Shown piece after piece: positions 6,989 through 12,991 of a stretch of DNA of 19,982 bases (the stretch's first letter is position 1; every line of letters begins with the position of its first letter). Where the stretch lies: NCBI GenBank assembly GCA_038237665.1, contig JBBRYK010000048.1:1-19982 (forward strand). The letters are read 5' to 3'. The translations under genes were made by a program, and so were the position numbers. The notes beneath the pieces were generated by a model that was given only the letters and a program-made list of their open reading frames with translations, was not told the origin of the DNA and made no database searches. The stretch is from JBBRYK01 sp038237665 (GTDB taxonomy: Bacteria > Actinomycetota > Thermoleophilia > Gaiellales > Gaiellaceae).

Positions 6989-7839
6989 TGGCAGAGTCCC
7001 GGATCGCGGTTGTGATTGCCTGCTACAACGACGGAGCGACCCTTCCGGAGGCGCTGGATTCGCTCAAGGACCAGGAGCCGTGCGAGATCGTGGTCGTCGA
7101 CGACGGCTCCAACGACCCCGACACGCTCGAGGTGCTCGAGACTCTCCGGGCAGACGGTCTCAAGGTAGTTCGGCAGGAGAACGGCGGCCCGTCAGCCGCA
7201 CGCATGGCGGGCGTCAGGGCGACGACTGCCCCCTACATCACCGCCGTCGACGCCGACGATGCCCAGGCGCCCGGCGCGCTCGCCAGGCTCGCCGACGCGC
7301 TCGACGCCGATCCCGAGCTGATGCTCGTCTGGGGCGACGTCGAGACCTTCGGGGAGGTCAAGTCGATGCGCCAGCTGGCTCGGAACCTCGATCCGTGGCT
7401 GATCACGTACGTCAATGAGGTCCCGGCCGGATCGATGATGCGGCGGGAGGCACTCCTCGAGACGGGCGGCTGGCAGCTCGAGGGCGGTTACGAGGACTGG
7501 GATCTCTGGATGGCCTTCGCCGAGCGCGGGTGGAAGGGCCGGCGGCTGCCGTTTCTGAACGGTTACTACCGCGTCCGCGGGGGTGAGCGGGTGCAGGCCC
7601 GGGCCGTCACTCGCCACGCGGCGCTGATGGCCGAGATGCGCTGCCGGCATGCCGAGCTGTACGCGCGCCGCAGATCGAACTGGCGCTCCTCGAAGGCACC
7701 GCTCCGGGCGAAGCTGCTACTGCCCCTGGTCGCGCGCCTGCCTTTCGCCTCGGAGCACACGCGACATCGGCTCTCGCACCTCGTGTCGCACCCGCTGCAC
7801 CTGCTCCGCGTCCACCGGCAGAGCGCGAGATCCGCCTGA
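6988..7839 (+). CDS. Family 2 glycosyltransferase
   Basis: The 283-residue protein begins MAESRIAVVIACYNDGATLP, the classic GT2 nucleotide-binding strand. It has DDGS at 38-41, ENGGPSAARMAGV at about 64-76 and DADD at 88-91, the DxD motif that binds metal and the sugar nucleotide. GGWQLEGGYEDWDLWMAFAE at about 160-180 includes the ED acceptor-site motif typical of GT-A folds. It should transfer a sugar from an NDP-sugar to a lipid, glycan or protein at the cytoplasmic face. The frame is open far upstream, but the GTG at 6988 sits right before the first conserved strand and eight bases after TACGAT. It is divergent from an acyltransferase and cupin, which suggests surface glycan work; the sugar and acceptor are unknown. 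Confidence 0.87.
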   Translation: MAESRIAVVIACYNDGATLPEALDSLKDQEPCEIVVVDDGSNDPDTLEVLETLRADGLKVVRQENGGPSAARMAGVRATTAPYITAVDADDAQAPGALARLADALDADPELMLVWGDVETFGEVKSMRQLARNLDPWLITYVNEVPAGSMMRREALLETGGWQLEGGYEDWDLWMAFAERGWKGRRLPFLNGYYRVRGGERVQARAVTRHAALMAEMRCRHAELYARRRSNWRSSKAPLRAKLLLPLVARLPFASEHTRHRLSHLVSHPLHLLRVHRQSARSA

Positions 7840-7848
7840 GCACGCCGG

Positions 7849-7854
7849 TAGGAT
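7849..7854 (+). promoter_or_regulatory. -10 box of argF (TAGGAT)
   Basis: TAGGAT ends eight bases before the argF GTG, so transcription would start at or within two bases of the start codon. No -35 element or Shine-Dalgarno is apparent. Confidence 0.5.
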
Positions 7855-7862
7855 CGCCCCTC

Positions 7863-8807
7863 GTGGTCGAGGTTCCCGACACGCTGAAGGGGCGCCATCT
7901 GACAGCGGTGCGCGACTGGAGCCCAACCGAGATCGGAACGCTCCTCGACCTCGCCGTCGAGCTGAAAGATCTCCAGAGATCCGGGCAGGAACACCGCCTT
8001 CTGCCCGGTCGCTCGCTCGCGATGATCTTCCAGAAACCCTCGACCCGTACTCGCGTCTCCTTCGAGGTCGGTATCACGCAGCTCGGCGGAACCGGGCTCT
8101 ACCTCCGGGCTGACGACCTCCAGCTGGGACGCGGTGAGACGCTGAAGGACACCGCCATCGTCCTCTCCCGCTACGTCGACGCGATCCTGATCCGCACCTT
8201 CGCGCAGAGCGACGTCGAGCAGCTCGCCCGCCACGCGTCGGTGCCCGTGATCAACGGGCTCACCGACATGTCGCACCCTTGCCAGGCGCTCGCCGACCTG
8301 ATGACGATCCGTGAGCGGTTCGGGCGGCTCTCGGGCGTCCGGGTCGCCTACCTCGGCGACGGCAACAACGTCTGCGCCTCGCTGATGCTCGCCGCCGCCA
8401 AGTTCGGCATGCGCTTCGTCGCCGCAACCCCGCCCGCGTACAGGCCCGAGGCCGACACGGTCAAGCTGGCGATGAGAACTGCAGTCCAGTCGGGAGGGAC
8501 GGTGGAGCTCGTCTCCGATCCGAAGGAGGCCGCGCGCGGAAGCGACGTCCTCTACACCGACGTCTGGACGAGCATGGGGCAGGAGGACGAGCGCAAGCGC
8601 CGGCTCAAGGACCTGGCCGGCTACGGGATCGACCAGGAGGCCCTCGGTCTGGCGCGGGACGACGCGATCGTGCTCCACTGCCTTCCGGCGCACTACGGCG
8701 AGGAGATCACCGAGGCGGTCGCCTACGGCCCTCACTCGGCCATCTGGGACCAGGCCGAGAATCGCCTCCATACCCAGAAGGCGTTGCTCGCTCTCGTAGT
8801 GCGCTAG
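7863..8807 (+). CDS. argF: Ornithine carbamoyltransferase
   Basis: The 314-residue enzyme joins carbamoyl phosphate and ornithine to make citrulline in arginine synthesis, in the cytoplasm. The carbamoyl-phosphate motif KPSTRTR lies at residues 58-64, followed by SFEVGITQLGG and LGRGETLKDTA. Next come SHPCQALADLMT (the HPxQ motif), the second-domain strand VRVAYLGDGNNVCASLM, and HCLPAHYGEEI, the ornithine-side HCLP signature. DQAENRLHTQKALL closes the fold. The length is typical. The other arginine genes are absent from the window, so argF stands alone here. The GTG start has no Shine-Dalgarno but follows TAGGAT by eight bases, which fits leaderless expression. The stop codon TAG overlaps the -10 box of the next gene. 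Confidence 0.95.
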   Translation: MVEVPDTLKGRHLTAVRDWSPTEIGTLLDLAVELKDLQRSGQEHRLLPGRSLAMIFQKPSTRTRVSFEVGITQLGGTGLYLRADDLQLGRGETLKDTAIVLSRYVDAILIRTFAQSDVEQLARHASVPVINGLTDMSHPCQALADLMTIRERFGRLSGVRVAYLGDGNNVCASLMLAAAKFGMRFVAATPPAYRPEADTVKLAMRTAVQSGGTVELVSDPKEAARGSDVLYTDVWTSMGQEDERKRRLKDLAGYGIDQEALGLARDDAIVLHCLPAHYGEEITEAVAYGPHSAIWDQAENRLHTQKALLALVVR

Positions 8808-8810
8808 CGT
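8805..8810 (+). promoter_or_regulatory. -10 box of the rhomboid gene (TAGCGT)
   Basis: TAGCGT lies six bases before the GTG at 8817 and shares its first three bases with the argF stop codon. The predicted transcription start coincides with the start codon, so the message would be leaderless. Confidence 0.45.
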
Positions 8811-8816
8811 CCGAGC

Positions 8817-9512
8817 GTGCTGCCGCTCCGGGACAACGTCCCGACCCGCACCTTCCCGATCGTCACTGTCGGTCTGATCGCCGCGAACGCGATCGTCTGG
8901 CTCTGGGAGGTGACCGGCACGCCCGTCGAGCAGGACGTCTTTCGCTACGGCTACTACCCCTGCTCCCTGGACGGACCCTGCATCGGGCCGGCGGTTGTTC
9001 ATCACCTGCCCTGGTACGAGGGCGCCTTTACCTCCATGTTCATGCATGCCAGTTGGCAGCACATCCTCGGGAACATGCTCTTCCTCTGGATCTTCGGGAA
9101 CAACGTCGAGGACGCCCTCGGCCGCGTGCGCTTCTTCTTGTGGTACATCGCTGCCGGGCTGGCCGCGACGGCGCTGCAGACCTTCGTGACGCTGCACTAT
9201 TCAGGCGTTGCCGGCGCCAGCGTGCCGAACATCGGCGCCAGTGGTGCAATCGCCGGCGTGCTCGGCGCCTATCTGCTGCTTCTTCCAAGCGCGCGCGTCC
9301 TGACGATCGTCTTCTTCTTCTTCATTGAGATTCCCGCCTACTGGTTCCTCGGCATCTGGTTCGTCTTCCAGATCCTCGACGGCGGGCTGGCGCTCAGGCA
9401 TCCCGAGGCGGGTGGCGGTGTCGCGTTCTTCGCCCACATCGGCGGCTTCCTCTTCGGCGCCCTGACCGTGTATCTGGTGCGCCGCCGGCCGCCCTTACGC
9501 CCCGCCTACTAG
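8817..9512 (+). CDS. Rhomboid family intramembrane serine protease
   Basis: The 231-residue protein has about six membrane helices and the complete rhomboid signature. FMHASWQHILGNMLFLWIFG at about 75-94 is the family motif at TM2, GASGA carries the nucleophile at S142, and AHIGGF carries the catalytic His at H207. It cleaves transmembrane substrates within the membrane; the substrate here is unknown. The TM1-TM2 loop is long and includes two Cys (CSLDGPC, residues 49-55) that could form an extracytoplasmic disulfide. Starting at GTG 8817 gives MLPLRDNVPTRTFPIVTVGL, a usual rhomboid N-terminus. The stop is one base before the TTG of the zincin gene, so they are probably co-expressed. Confidence 0.92.
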   Translation: MLPLRDNVPTRTFPIVTVGLIAANAIVWLWEVTGTPVEQDVFRYGYYPCSLDGPCIGPAVVHHLPWYEGAFTSMFMHASWQHILGNMLFLWIFGNNVEDALGRVRFFLWYIAAGLAATALQTFVTLHYSGVAGASVPNIGASGAIAGVLGAYLLLLPSARVLTIVFFFFIEIPAYWFLGIWFVFQILDGGLALRHPEAGGGVAFFAHIGGFLFGALTVYLVRRRPPLRPAY

Positions 9513-9513
9513 C

Positions 9514-9816
9514 TTGTCCGCCTTCGACGAGCACGTTCGCCGCGCGCTCGACTCGCTCCCGGCCGACCTTGCGCACCGCCTCGAGAACGTCGCCGTCGTG
9601 ATCGAGGACGAGCATGCGGAGGACCCGGACATCTTCGGCCTCTTCGAGGAGGCCGAGTTCATGCCGGCGAAGATCACCATTTACCGGATCCCCCTGGAGG
9701 AGTCCTTTCCCGACCCGGACGAGCTCGAGCGCGAGATCCGCATCACCGTCCTGCACGAGCTCGCGCACTACTTCGGCCTGGACGAGGAGCGGCTCGACGA
9801 GCTCGGGTACGGCTGA
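9514..9816 (+). CDS. Small zincin-like metallopeptidase family protein (PF06262-type)
   Basis: The 100-residue protein ends in HELAHYFGLDEERLDELGYG, with HELAH at 81-85 and D90, an HExxHxxGxxD metzincin-like zinc site. The upstream acidic stretch IEDEHAEDPDIFGLFE and ITIYRIPLEESFPDPDELE match the compact 'metallopeptidase family' proteins common in actinobacteria. It is cytoplasmic, with unknown substrate; proteolysis has not been broadly shown for this family, to my knowledge. The start is TTG, one base after the rhomboid stop and without a Shine-Dalgarno, so re-initiation from the upstream gene is likely. Another gene candidate starts one base after its own stop. Confidence 0.85.
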   Translation: MSAFDEHVRRALDSLPADLAHRLENVAVVIEDEHAEDPDIFGLFEEAEFMPAKITIYRIPLEESFPDPDELEREIRITVLHELAHYFGLDEERLDELGYG

Positions 9817-9817
9817 C

Positions 9818-9910
9818 GTGGGCAACGCAGCACTCAACGCAATCGCTCTCGCAGCAACGGTTGTAGGCGCGGCCCTGCTCTTCGTGTACTTCGTCGGTTC
9901 CTGGAAATAG
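9818..9910 (+). CDS. Possible 30-residue single-helix membrane peptide
   Basis: A GTG one base after the zincin stop opens a 30-codon frame reading MGNAALNAIALAATVVGAAL, then LFVYFVGSWK. It is one hydrophobic helix with a short N-terminus and a C-terminal Lys. The one-base spacing mirrors the rhomboid-zincin junction. I do not recognise a family. The arrangement and helix argue for a gene, but such a short frame could be chance. Confidence 0.4.
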   Translation: MGNAALNAIALAATVVGAALLFVYFVGSWK

Positions 9911-9938
9911 GGACAGCCGTTCGATCGTTTTATCCTGC

Positions 9939-10217
9939 GTGAGCATCATCAACGACATCAATGAAGTGAGAGCCGTGAACGAGATCAATGAGATTCGCCA
10001 GGAGATCGAGCGTCTGACGGAGCGCCGGGCCGAGCTCTTCCACGCCCTGTCCGCCGGTCACGACACCGACCTGGCGGCGGAGCACGCGCGCCTCGAGGAC
10101 GAGATCGCGCACCTCTGGGACGAGCATCGCGCCGCCCGCGCGCGTCAGCGCTTCGGCGACCGCGACAACATCATCCGCCGCGCCCGCGCCGAAGAGCGGC
10201 TCGAGCGCGCTGCGTAA
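9939..10217 (+). CDS. Small charged coiled-coil protein, DUF2630-like
   Basis: The 92-residue protein is almost wholly helical and charged. INEIRQEIERLTERRAELFH forms a first helix, then LAAEHARLEDEIAHLWDEHR, then RARQRFGDRDNIIRRARAEE. The LEDEIAHLWDxxRxxRxxFG pattern recalls DUF2630, a family of unknown function in actinobacteria. The start is uncertain: GTG codons at 9939, 9966 and 9975 are all in frame. The -10-like TATCCT (9931-9936) would place the transcription start just after 9939, and GAAGTGAGA precedes the GTG at 9975, so the shorter form of about 80 residues is quite possible. The 3' end overlaps the convergent methyltransferase gene by 47 bases, with both tails looking genuine. 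Confidence 0.7.
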   Translation: MSIINDINEVRAVNEINEIRQEIERLTERRAELFHALSAGHDTDLAAEHARLEDEIAHLWDEHRAARARQRFGDRDNIIRRARAEERLERAA

Positions 10218-11079
10218 GAGCCTGCTGCAAACGCCCCGGCCGTAGCTCGACACACAGCACGGCCGAGGCGCCCGGGCCGCGCATGCCGTACCGAAGCGCG
10301 GGGCTGAGCTCGACGACCGAGTGCCAGCCATCGTCGCCGAGCTCGTAGAGCTCGAACTCGTGGACGGCGAATCCGGCCTGGAGGAAGAGCTCCCGCCAGC
10401 TGCGCGGGTCGCGCTGCACGAACCACTCGCGGTCCTCGTTCTCCCCCGTCGGGACGGTGAGCAGCACTCGGCCGCCGCGGCGTAGCACCCGCTTCAGCTC
10501 GCGGAGCGCCTGCGGGATGCCGGTCACGTCCTGCTCCTCGCCCGCGCCGTAGAGGCTGTTGTCCTTGCCGACGTGCTCGAGCGTCGAGATGCAGAAGACG
10601 ACGTCGAACGAGCCACGCTTGAAGGGCAGCTTGCGCACGTCCGCCTGAACCCCCTCGATCCCGGCGAGCTCGGCCTCGACGAGGTCGGCGCCTTTCGGCG
10701 CCTCCGGCGCAGCCTCGACGAGCGCGGTCAGGTACGCCGGCTCGGCGTGCGCATAGCCGACGTCGAGTACGCGCGGCTCCCCGCGGTAGCGCGCCAGCGT
10801 CCACGCGATCTCGATCGGCCGCTCGTCGTTCCCGGCCGGCGCGCTCAGGCCCCTGGGCCGCTCGTCTGCGTGACGGGCCTGCAGCGCCCGCGCGACGGCA
10901 TCGTCGAGGACACGGACACGGGCGAACTCCGGGCTCGTGGCGAGCTCGTGAATGAGCGTCGAACGCGAGACGGTCCCGTCGTCAAGCCGGCTGACCGCGG
11001 CGGTGAGCGCCTCCGCCTCGGGCTTGCGTCGCAGCAGCAGCCGGTAGACGCCGTCGACGAACTTCTCGTGCCCCTGCAT
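10171..11079 (-). CDS. DUF4214-like domain plus class I SAM-dependent methyltransferase
   Basis: The 302-residue protein has two parts. Residues about 5-58 (FVDGVYRLLLRRKPEAEAL, then STLIHELATSPEFARV) resemble the DUF4214 module found on glycan-related enzymes. Residues about 90-260 are a Rossmann methyltransferase with motif I RVLDVGYAHAEPAY (a variant of GxGxG), ADVRKLPFKRGSFDVVFC, the STLEHVG motif, and ELKRVLRRGGRVLLTVPTGE. It probably methylates a sugar, lipid or small molecule in surface glycan synthesis; the substrate is unknown. The ATG at 11079 is preferred: it places TACGCT nine bases upstream and begins right at the domain. An in-frame GTG at 11112 adds 11 residues. The 3' end overlaps the DUF2630-like gene on the other strand. 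Confidence 0.82.
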   Translation of the reverse strand: MQGHEKFVDGVYRLLLRRKPEAEALTAAVSRLDDGTVSRSTLIHELATSPEFARVRVLDDAVARALQARHADERPRGLSAPAGNDERPIEIAWTLARYRGEPRVLDVGYAHAEPAYLTALVEAAPEAPKGADLVEAELAGIEGVQADVRKLPFKRGSFDVVFCISTLEHVGKDNSLYGAGEEQDVTGIPQALRELKRVLRRGGRVLLTVPTGENEDREWFVQRDPRSWRELFLQAGFAVHEFELYELGDDGWHSVVELSPALRYGMRGPGASAVLCVELRPGRLQQALTQRARAALRRGRGG

Positions 11080-11140
11080 TCCGCCAGGAGCGTAGTCACC
11101 GTGGCTCCGCACTCTTGGACCTTGACTGCCCTGTGCACAC

Positions 11141-11168
11141 CTGCGAGCTCGGGATCCCGAGCTCGCAG
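11141..11168. repeat. Perfect 28-bp palindrome in a gene-free stretch
   Basis: The half-site CTGCGAGCTCGGGA is followed immediately by its exact reverse complement, with no spacer or mismatch. It lies 62 bases upstream of the methyltransferase ATG, inside the 285-base stretch 11080-11364 that otherwise shows no convincing gene. A shorter palindrome TGTGCACA (11132-11139) sits next to it. No T-run follows on either strand, which argues against an intrinsic terminator. An operator for a dimeric or tetrameric regulator is possible. Confidence 0.7.
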
Positions 11169-11364
11169 CGCCTCATAGCTTCGGTGCAGGCGCTTCGTGC
11201 TCTCGCCCGCTCCCTGCCACCGAGGGCGAGTGCTACGACAGCGTGATGCGGCCGTTCGAGTCGGCGCCGGTGGCTTCCAACTCGTCCGGCACCTGCCGAG
11301 CAAGCCTTCGAGCATGGTCGGAACCTACCGCGCTCCAGGCCGGCCTGAACGCGGGTGCCCCCGG

Positions 11365-11649
11365 CTAGATCGTCTTGGGCTTGTACGTCCAGCCGGCGCC
11401 GGTGACCGCGGCGATCACCGGATCCCGCAGGTCCGACCAGTGGAACGTGTAGCCCTCTTCGGTCGCGCCGCCCTCGACGTGGTGCGGCCCGAGCCACGCA
11501 AGGATGGCGACCTTCGCGGACCAGGCAACGCTGATGTCTCCGTCCTCCTCCGAGGTCTCGATTCCGGGGCCGGCGATCGCCCTCAAGCGTGCGCGAACGT
11601 CCGCTTCGGTCGAGGGACCCATGCCCTTCTCGGGCTCGGCGGCCGCCAT
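11365..11649 (-). CDS. Hypothetical 94-residue protein
   Basis: I do not recognise a family. The product is acidic at first (MAAAEPEKGMGPSTEADVRA) and then shows a beta-rich body (DGDISVAWSAKVAILAWLGP, YTFHWSDLRDPVIAAV) ending GWTYKPKTI. The ordinary composition and the lack of the Arg/Ser bias of shadow frames support a real cytoplasmic protein. It lies 61 bases downstream of the NUDIX gene on the same strand, so it could be its operon partner. Its ribosome-binding site is weak (GCGGGA), and M10 is an alternative start. Confidence 0.6.
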   Translation of the reverse strand: MAAAEPEKGMGPSTEADVRARLRAIAGPGIETSEEDGDISVAWSAKVAILAWLGPHHVEGGATEEGYTFHWSDLRDPVIAAVTGAGWTYKPKTI

Positions 11650-11710
11650 GATCCCGCGCGTTTTTGCCTTCAGGCGGTCGAAGAAACCTACGCCGCCAAG
11701 GTAGCCGGGG

Positions 11711-12112
11711 TCAGGCGGCCTTGCGCAGAAACGAGGCGGTCGACTCGGTCAGGGCGCCCGGGAGCGGGCTGCCGGGGCGGTAGAGCGAGACGGCGTCGTG
11801 CTCGCCGGAAAGCTCCGGCTCGCCGACGGTCTCGACGACGAAGCAAAGCTCACGGAGCGGCGTGGAGCCTGGCGAGTTCCTGCGAGCCTCGGCGACGAGC
11901 CGCGGCTCGCTCGTGCAAGTGACGCCGGTCTCCTCGGCGAGCTCACGCTTGACCGCGACCGCAGCCGGCTCTCCTGTCTCGGCCCTTCCGCCGGGTAGCT
12001 CCCACCTGCCGGGGAAGCTCCCTTCGGTGCGGGCCCGGCGCACGAGGAGGTAGGCACCGCAGCGGGTGCGGGCGAGCACGCGAACGACAAGGGCTTCCGT
12101 ATTTCGAGACAT
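11711..12112 (-). CDS. NUDIX hydrolase
   Basis: The 133-residue protein has a full Nudix box at residues 42-64: G, five residues, E, seven residues, REL, AEETGV (visible as GRAETGEPAAVAVKRELAEE). Nudix enzymes hydrolyse nucleoside diphosphates linked to another group, as in 8-oxo-dGTP, ADP-ribose or NDP-sugars, using Mg2+ held by the REUxEE glutamates. WELPGG just before the box and the short length fit MutT/NUDT1-like or general small-molecule members; the substrate cannot be read off. The ATG at 12112 is preceded by GAGG (within ATCGAGGAT) at close spacing. It is divergent from the 12250 gene. Confidence 0.9.
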   Translation of the reverse strand: MSRNTEALVVRVLARTRCGAYLLVRRARTEGSFPGRWELPGGRAETGEPAAVAVKRELAEETGVTCTSEPRLVAEARRNSPGSTPLRELCFVVETVGEPELSGEHDAVSLYRPGSPLPGALTESTASFLRKAA

Positions 12113-12205
12113 ATCCTCGATATCGGCCCGCCGGCGGGACCGCTTGAGCCAAAAGAACTCGTGGCTCCGTGCACACCGCTTCCCTCCTGGAACGCCAACG
12201 CGCCG

Positions 12206-12211
12206 TAGGAT
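12206..12211 (+). promoter_or_regulatory. Candidate -10 box (TAGGAT) of the 12250 gene
   Basis: TAGGAT is the same hexamer as before argF, but here it lies 38 bases before the ATG and a GGAGGA Shine-Dalgarno follows. This would give a conventional leader of about 30 bases. No clear -35 is seen. Confidence 0.35.
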
Positions 12212-12249
12212 GGGTACCCGACTTGAAGCTCCCGATACGGAGGAACTAG

Positions 12250-12579
12250 ATGGCGAAGCTGATCATCACCGTCGACCACACCGAGCCGAGCGAGGACGGC
12301 TGGCGCATGACCCATCACGTGCGCCGGGATGACGGAGAGGAGGTCGAGGTGGACGTCAGCTGCACTAAGAACGCCGAAGCCTTGCTGCGCGGCCTTGGCG
12401 CCGACGAGGCCGTGAGCGCTCTCGACGACCGAGGCGTCGAGGCCGCACTCCGCGTGGCGGAAGACGCCCTCCCGCGGCGTGGGCCGACCCGGATCCGGTT
12501 GAGCTTCGACCAGGCGACCGGCTCGCTCCGGCACTCGATCGACTACACCTGGCCACCGGCGGCGAAGGTTCCGACGTAA
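12250..12579 (+). CDS. Hypothetical 109-residue protein
   Basis: I do not recognise a family. The protein starts MAKLIITVDHTEPSEDGWRM and alternates beta-like strands (VRRDDGEEVEVDVSCTKNAE) with an Ala-rich helix (RGVEAALRVAEDALP). It ends TRIRLSFDQATGSLRHSIDY before a short tail. No signal peptide or membrane helix is present, so it is cytoplasmic. The ATG has a textbook GGAGGA seven bases upstream, which strongly supports translation. It is divergent from the NUDIX gene and precedes the cold-shock gene by 126 bases. Confidence 0.75.
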   Translation: MAKLIITVDHTEPSEDGWRMTHHVRRDDGEEVEVDVSCTKNAEALLRGLGADEAVSALDDRGVEAALRVAEDALPRRGPTRIRLSFDQATGSLRHSIDYTWPPAAKVPT

Positions 12580-12705
12580 GCGCAAACGAGCCGCTCCCTT
12601 ACAAACCCGAAACGACTATCATTGCCTCAGCTAGAACGAGTACCGGTTTGCGCGTAGCGCCCTCCTATACACGTTCGTAACTAGCAGGCGGAGGGAGGTG
12701 TTTTC
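12580..12705 (+). promoter_or_regulatory. Leader of the cold-shock gene with possible anti-SD pairing
   Basis: The 126 bases before csp hold an AT-richer patch (TATCAT at 12617-12622, TATACA at 12666-12671) where a promoter may lie, although no -35/-10 pair has correct spacing. The leader ends in an exceptionally strong GGAGGGAGG five to six bases before the ATG. CCCTCC at 12660-12665 is complementary to GGAGGG at 12690-12695, so the RBS could be masked in a hairpin with a 24-base loop. Long structured leaders are known for cold-shock genes; the pairing here is by eye. Confidence 0.35.
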
Positions 12706-12918
12706 ATGGCAACCGGAACCGTCAAGTGGTTCAACGACTCGAAGGGCTTCGGGTTCATCTCGCCCGCCGACGGCAGCGAGGATGTTTTCGTCCACTTCAG
12801 CGCCATCGTCGGCGACGGGTTCAAGTCGCTGAAGGAGGGCGACCAGGTCGAGTTCGAGACGACCTCAGGACCCAAGGGGCTGCAGGCCTCGAACGTCGTG
12901 CCCCGCGCATCCGCGTAG
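12706..12918 (+). CDS. csp: Cold-shock domain protein (CspA family)
   Basis: The 70-residue protein is a single cold-shock domain. MATGTVKWFNDSKGFGFISP contains RNP1 (KGFGFI, residues 13-18), and VFVHF at 27-31 is RNP2. LKEGDQVEFETTSGPKGLQA and ASNVVP complete the five-stranded OB barrel. It binds single-stranded RNA or DNA and acts as an RNA chaperone that can melt hairpins, including intrinsic terminators in E. coli. A very strong Shine-Dalgarno precedes the ATG. An intrinsic terminator follows 15 bases after the stop, and infA lies directly behind it. The naming beyond csp is open, because paralogues are usually several. Confidence 0.96.
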   Translation: MATGTVKWFNDSKGFGFISPADGSEDVFVHFSAIVGDGFKSLKEGDQVEFETTSGPKGLQASNVVPRASA

Positions 12919-12933
12919 GCACAAACCGAGTGC

Positions 12934-12975
12934 GCGTCTGCGGCGCTCAGGCGTCGCAGACGCTTGCGCCCTTTT
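12934..12975 (+). terminator. Intrinsic terminator after csp
   Basis: GCGTCTGCGGCGC and GCGTCGCAGACGC form a 13-bp stem with one G-U pair around the loop TCAG, followed by TTGCGCCCTTTT. The T-tract is interrupted by GCGCCC, so termination may be incomplete. It ends only four bases before the infA Shine-Dalgarno. Confidence 0.8.
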
Positions 12976-12991
12976 GACCGGGGGAGGCGTC

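Noticed and set aside
6026..7015. 329-residue plus-strand frame opposite the acyltransferase
   Set aside because: No domain is visible and it mirrors a recognised GNAT-like protein with a coupled downstream gene.
7566..9197. 543-residue minus-strand frame opposite argF and rhomboid
   Set aside because: It is antisense to two strongly recognised genes and shows the Arg/Glu/Asp/Val-rich composition of a shadow frame.
11169..11364. Coding frames in the gap between the methyltransferase and the 94-residue gene
   Set aside because: All frames here are Arg/Ser/Pro-rich and lack recognisable motifs; I see only the palindrome just before this stretch.
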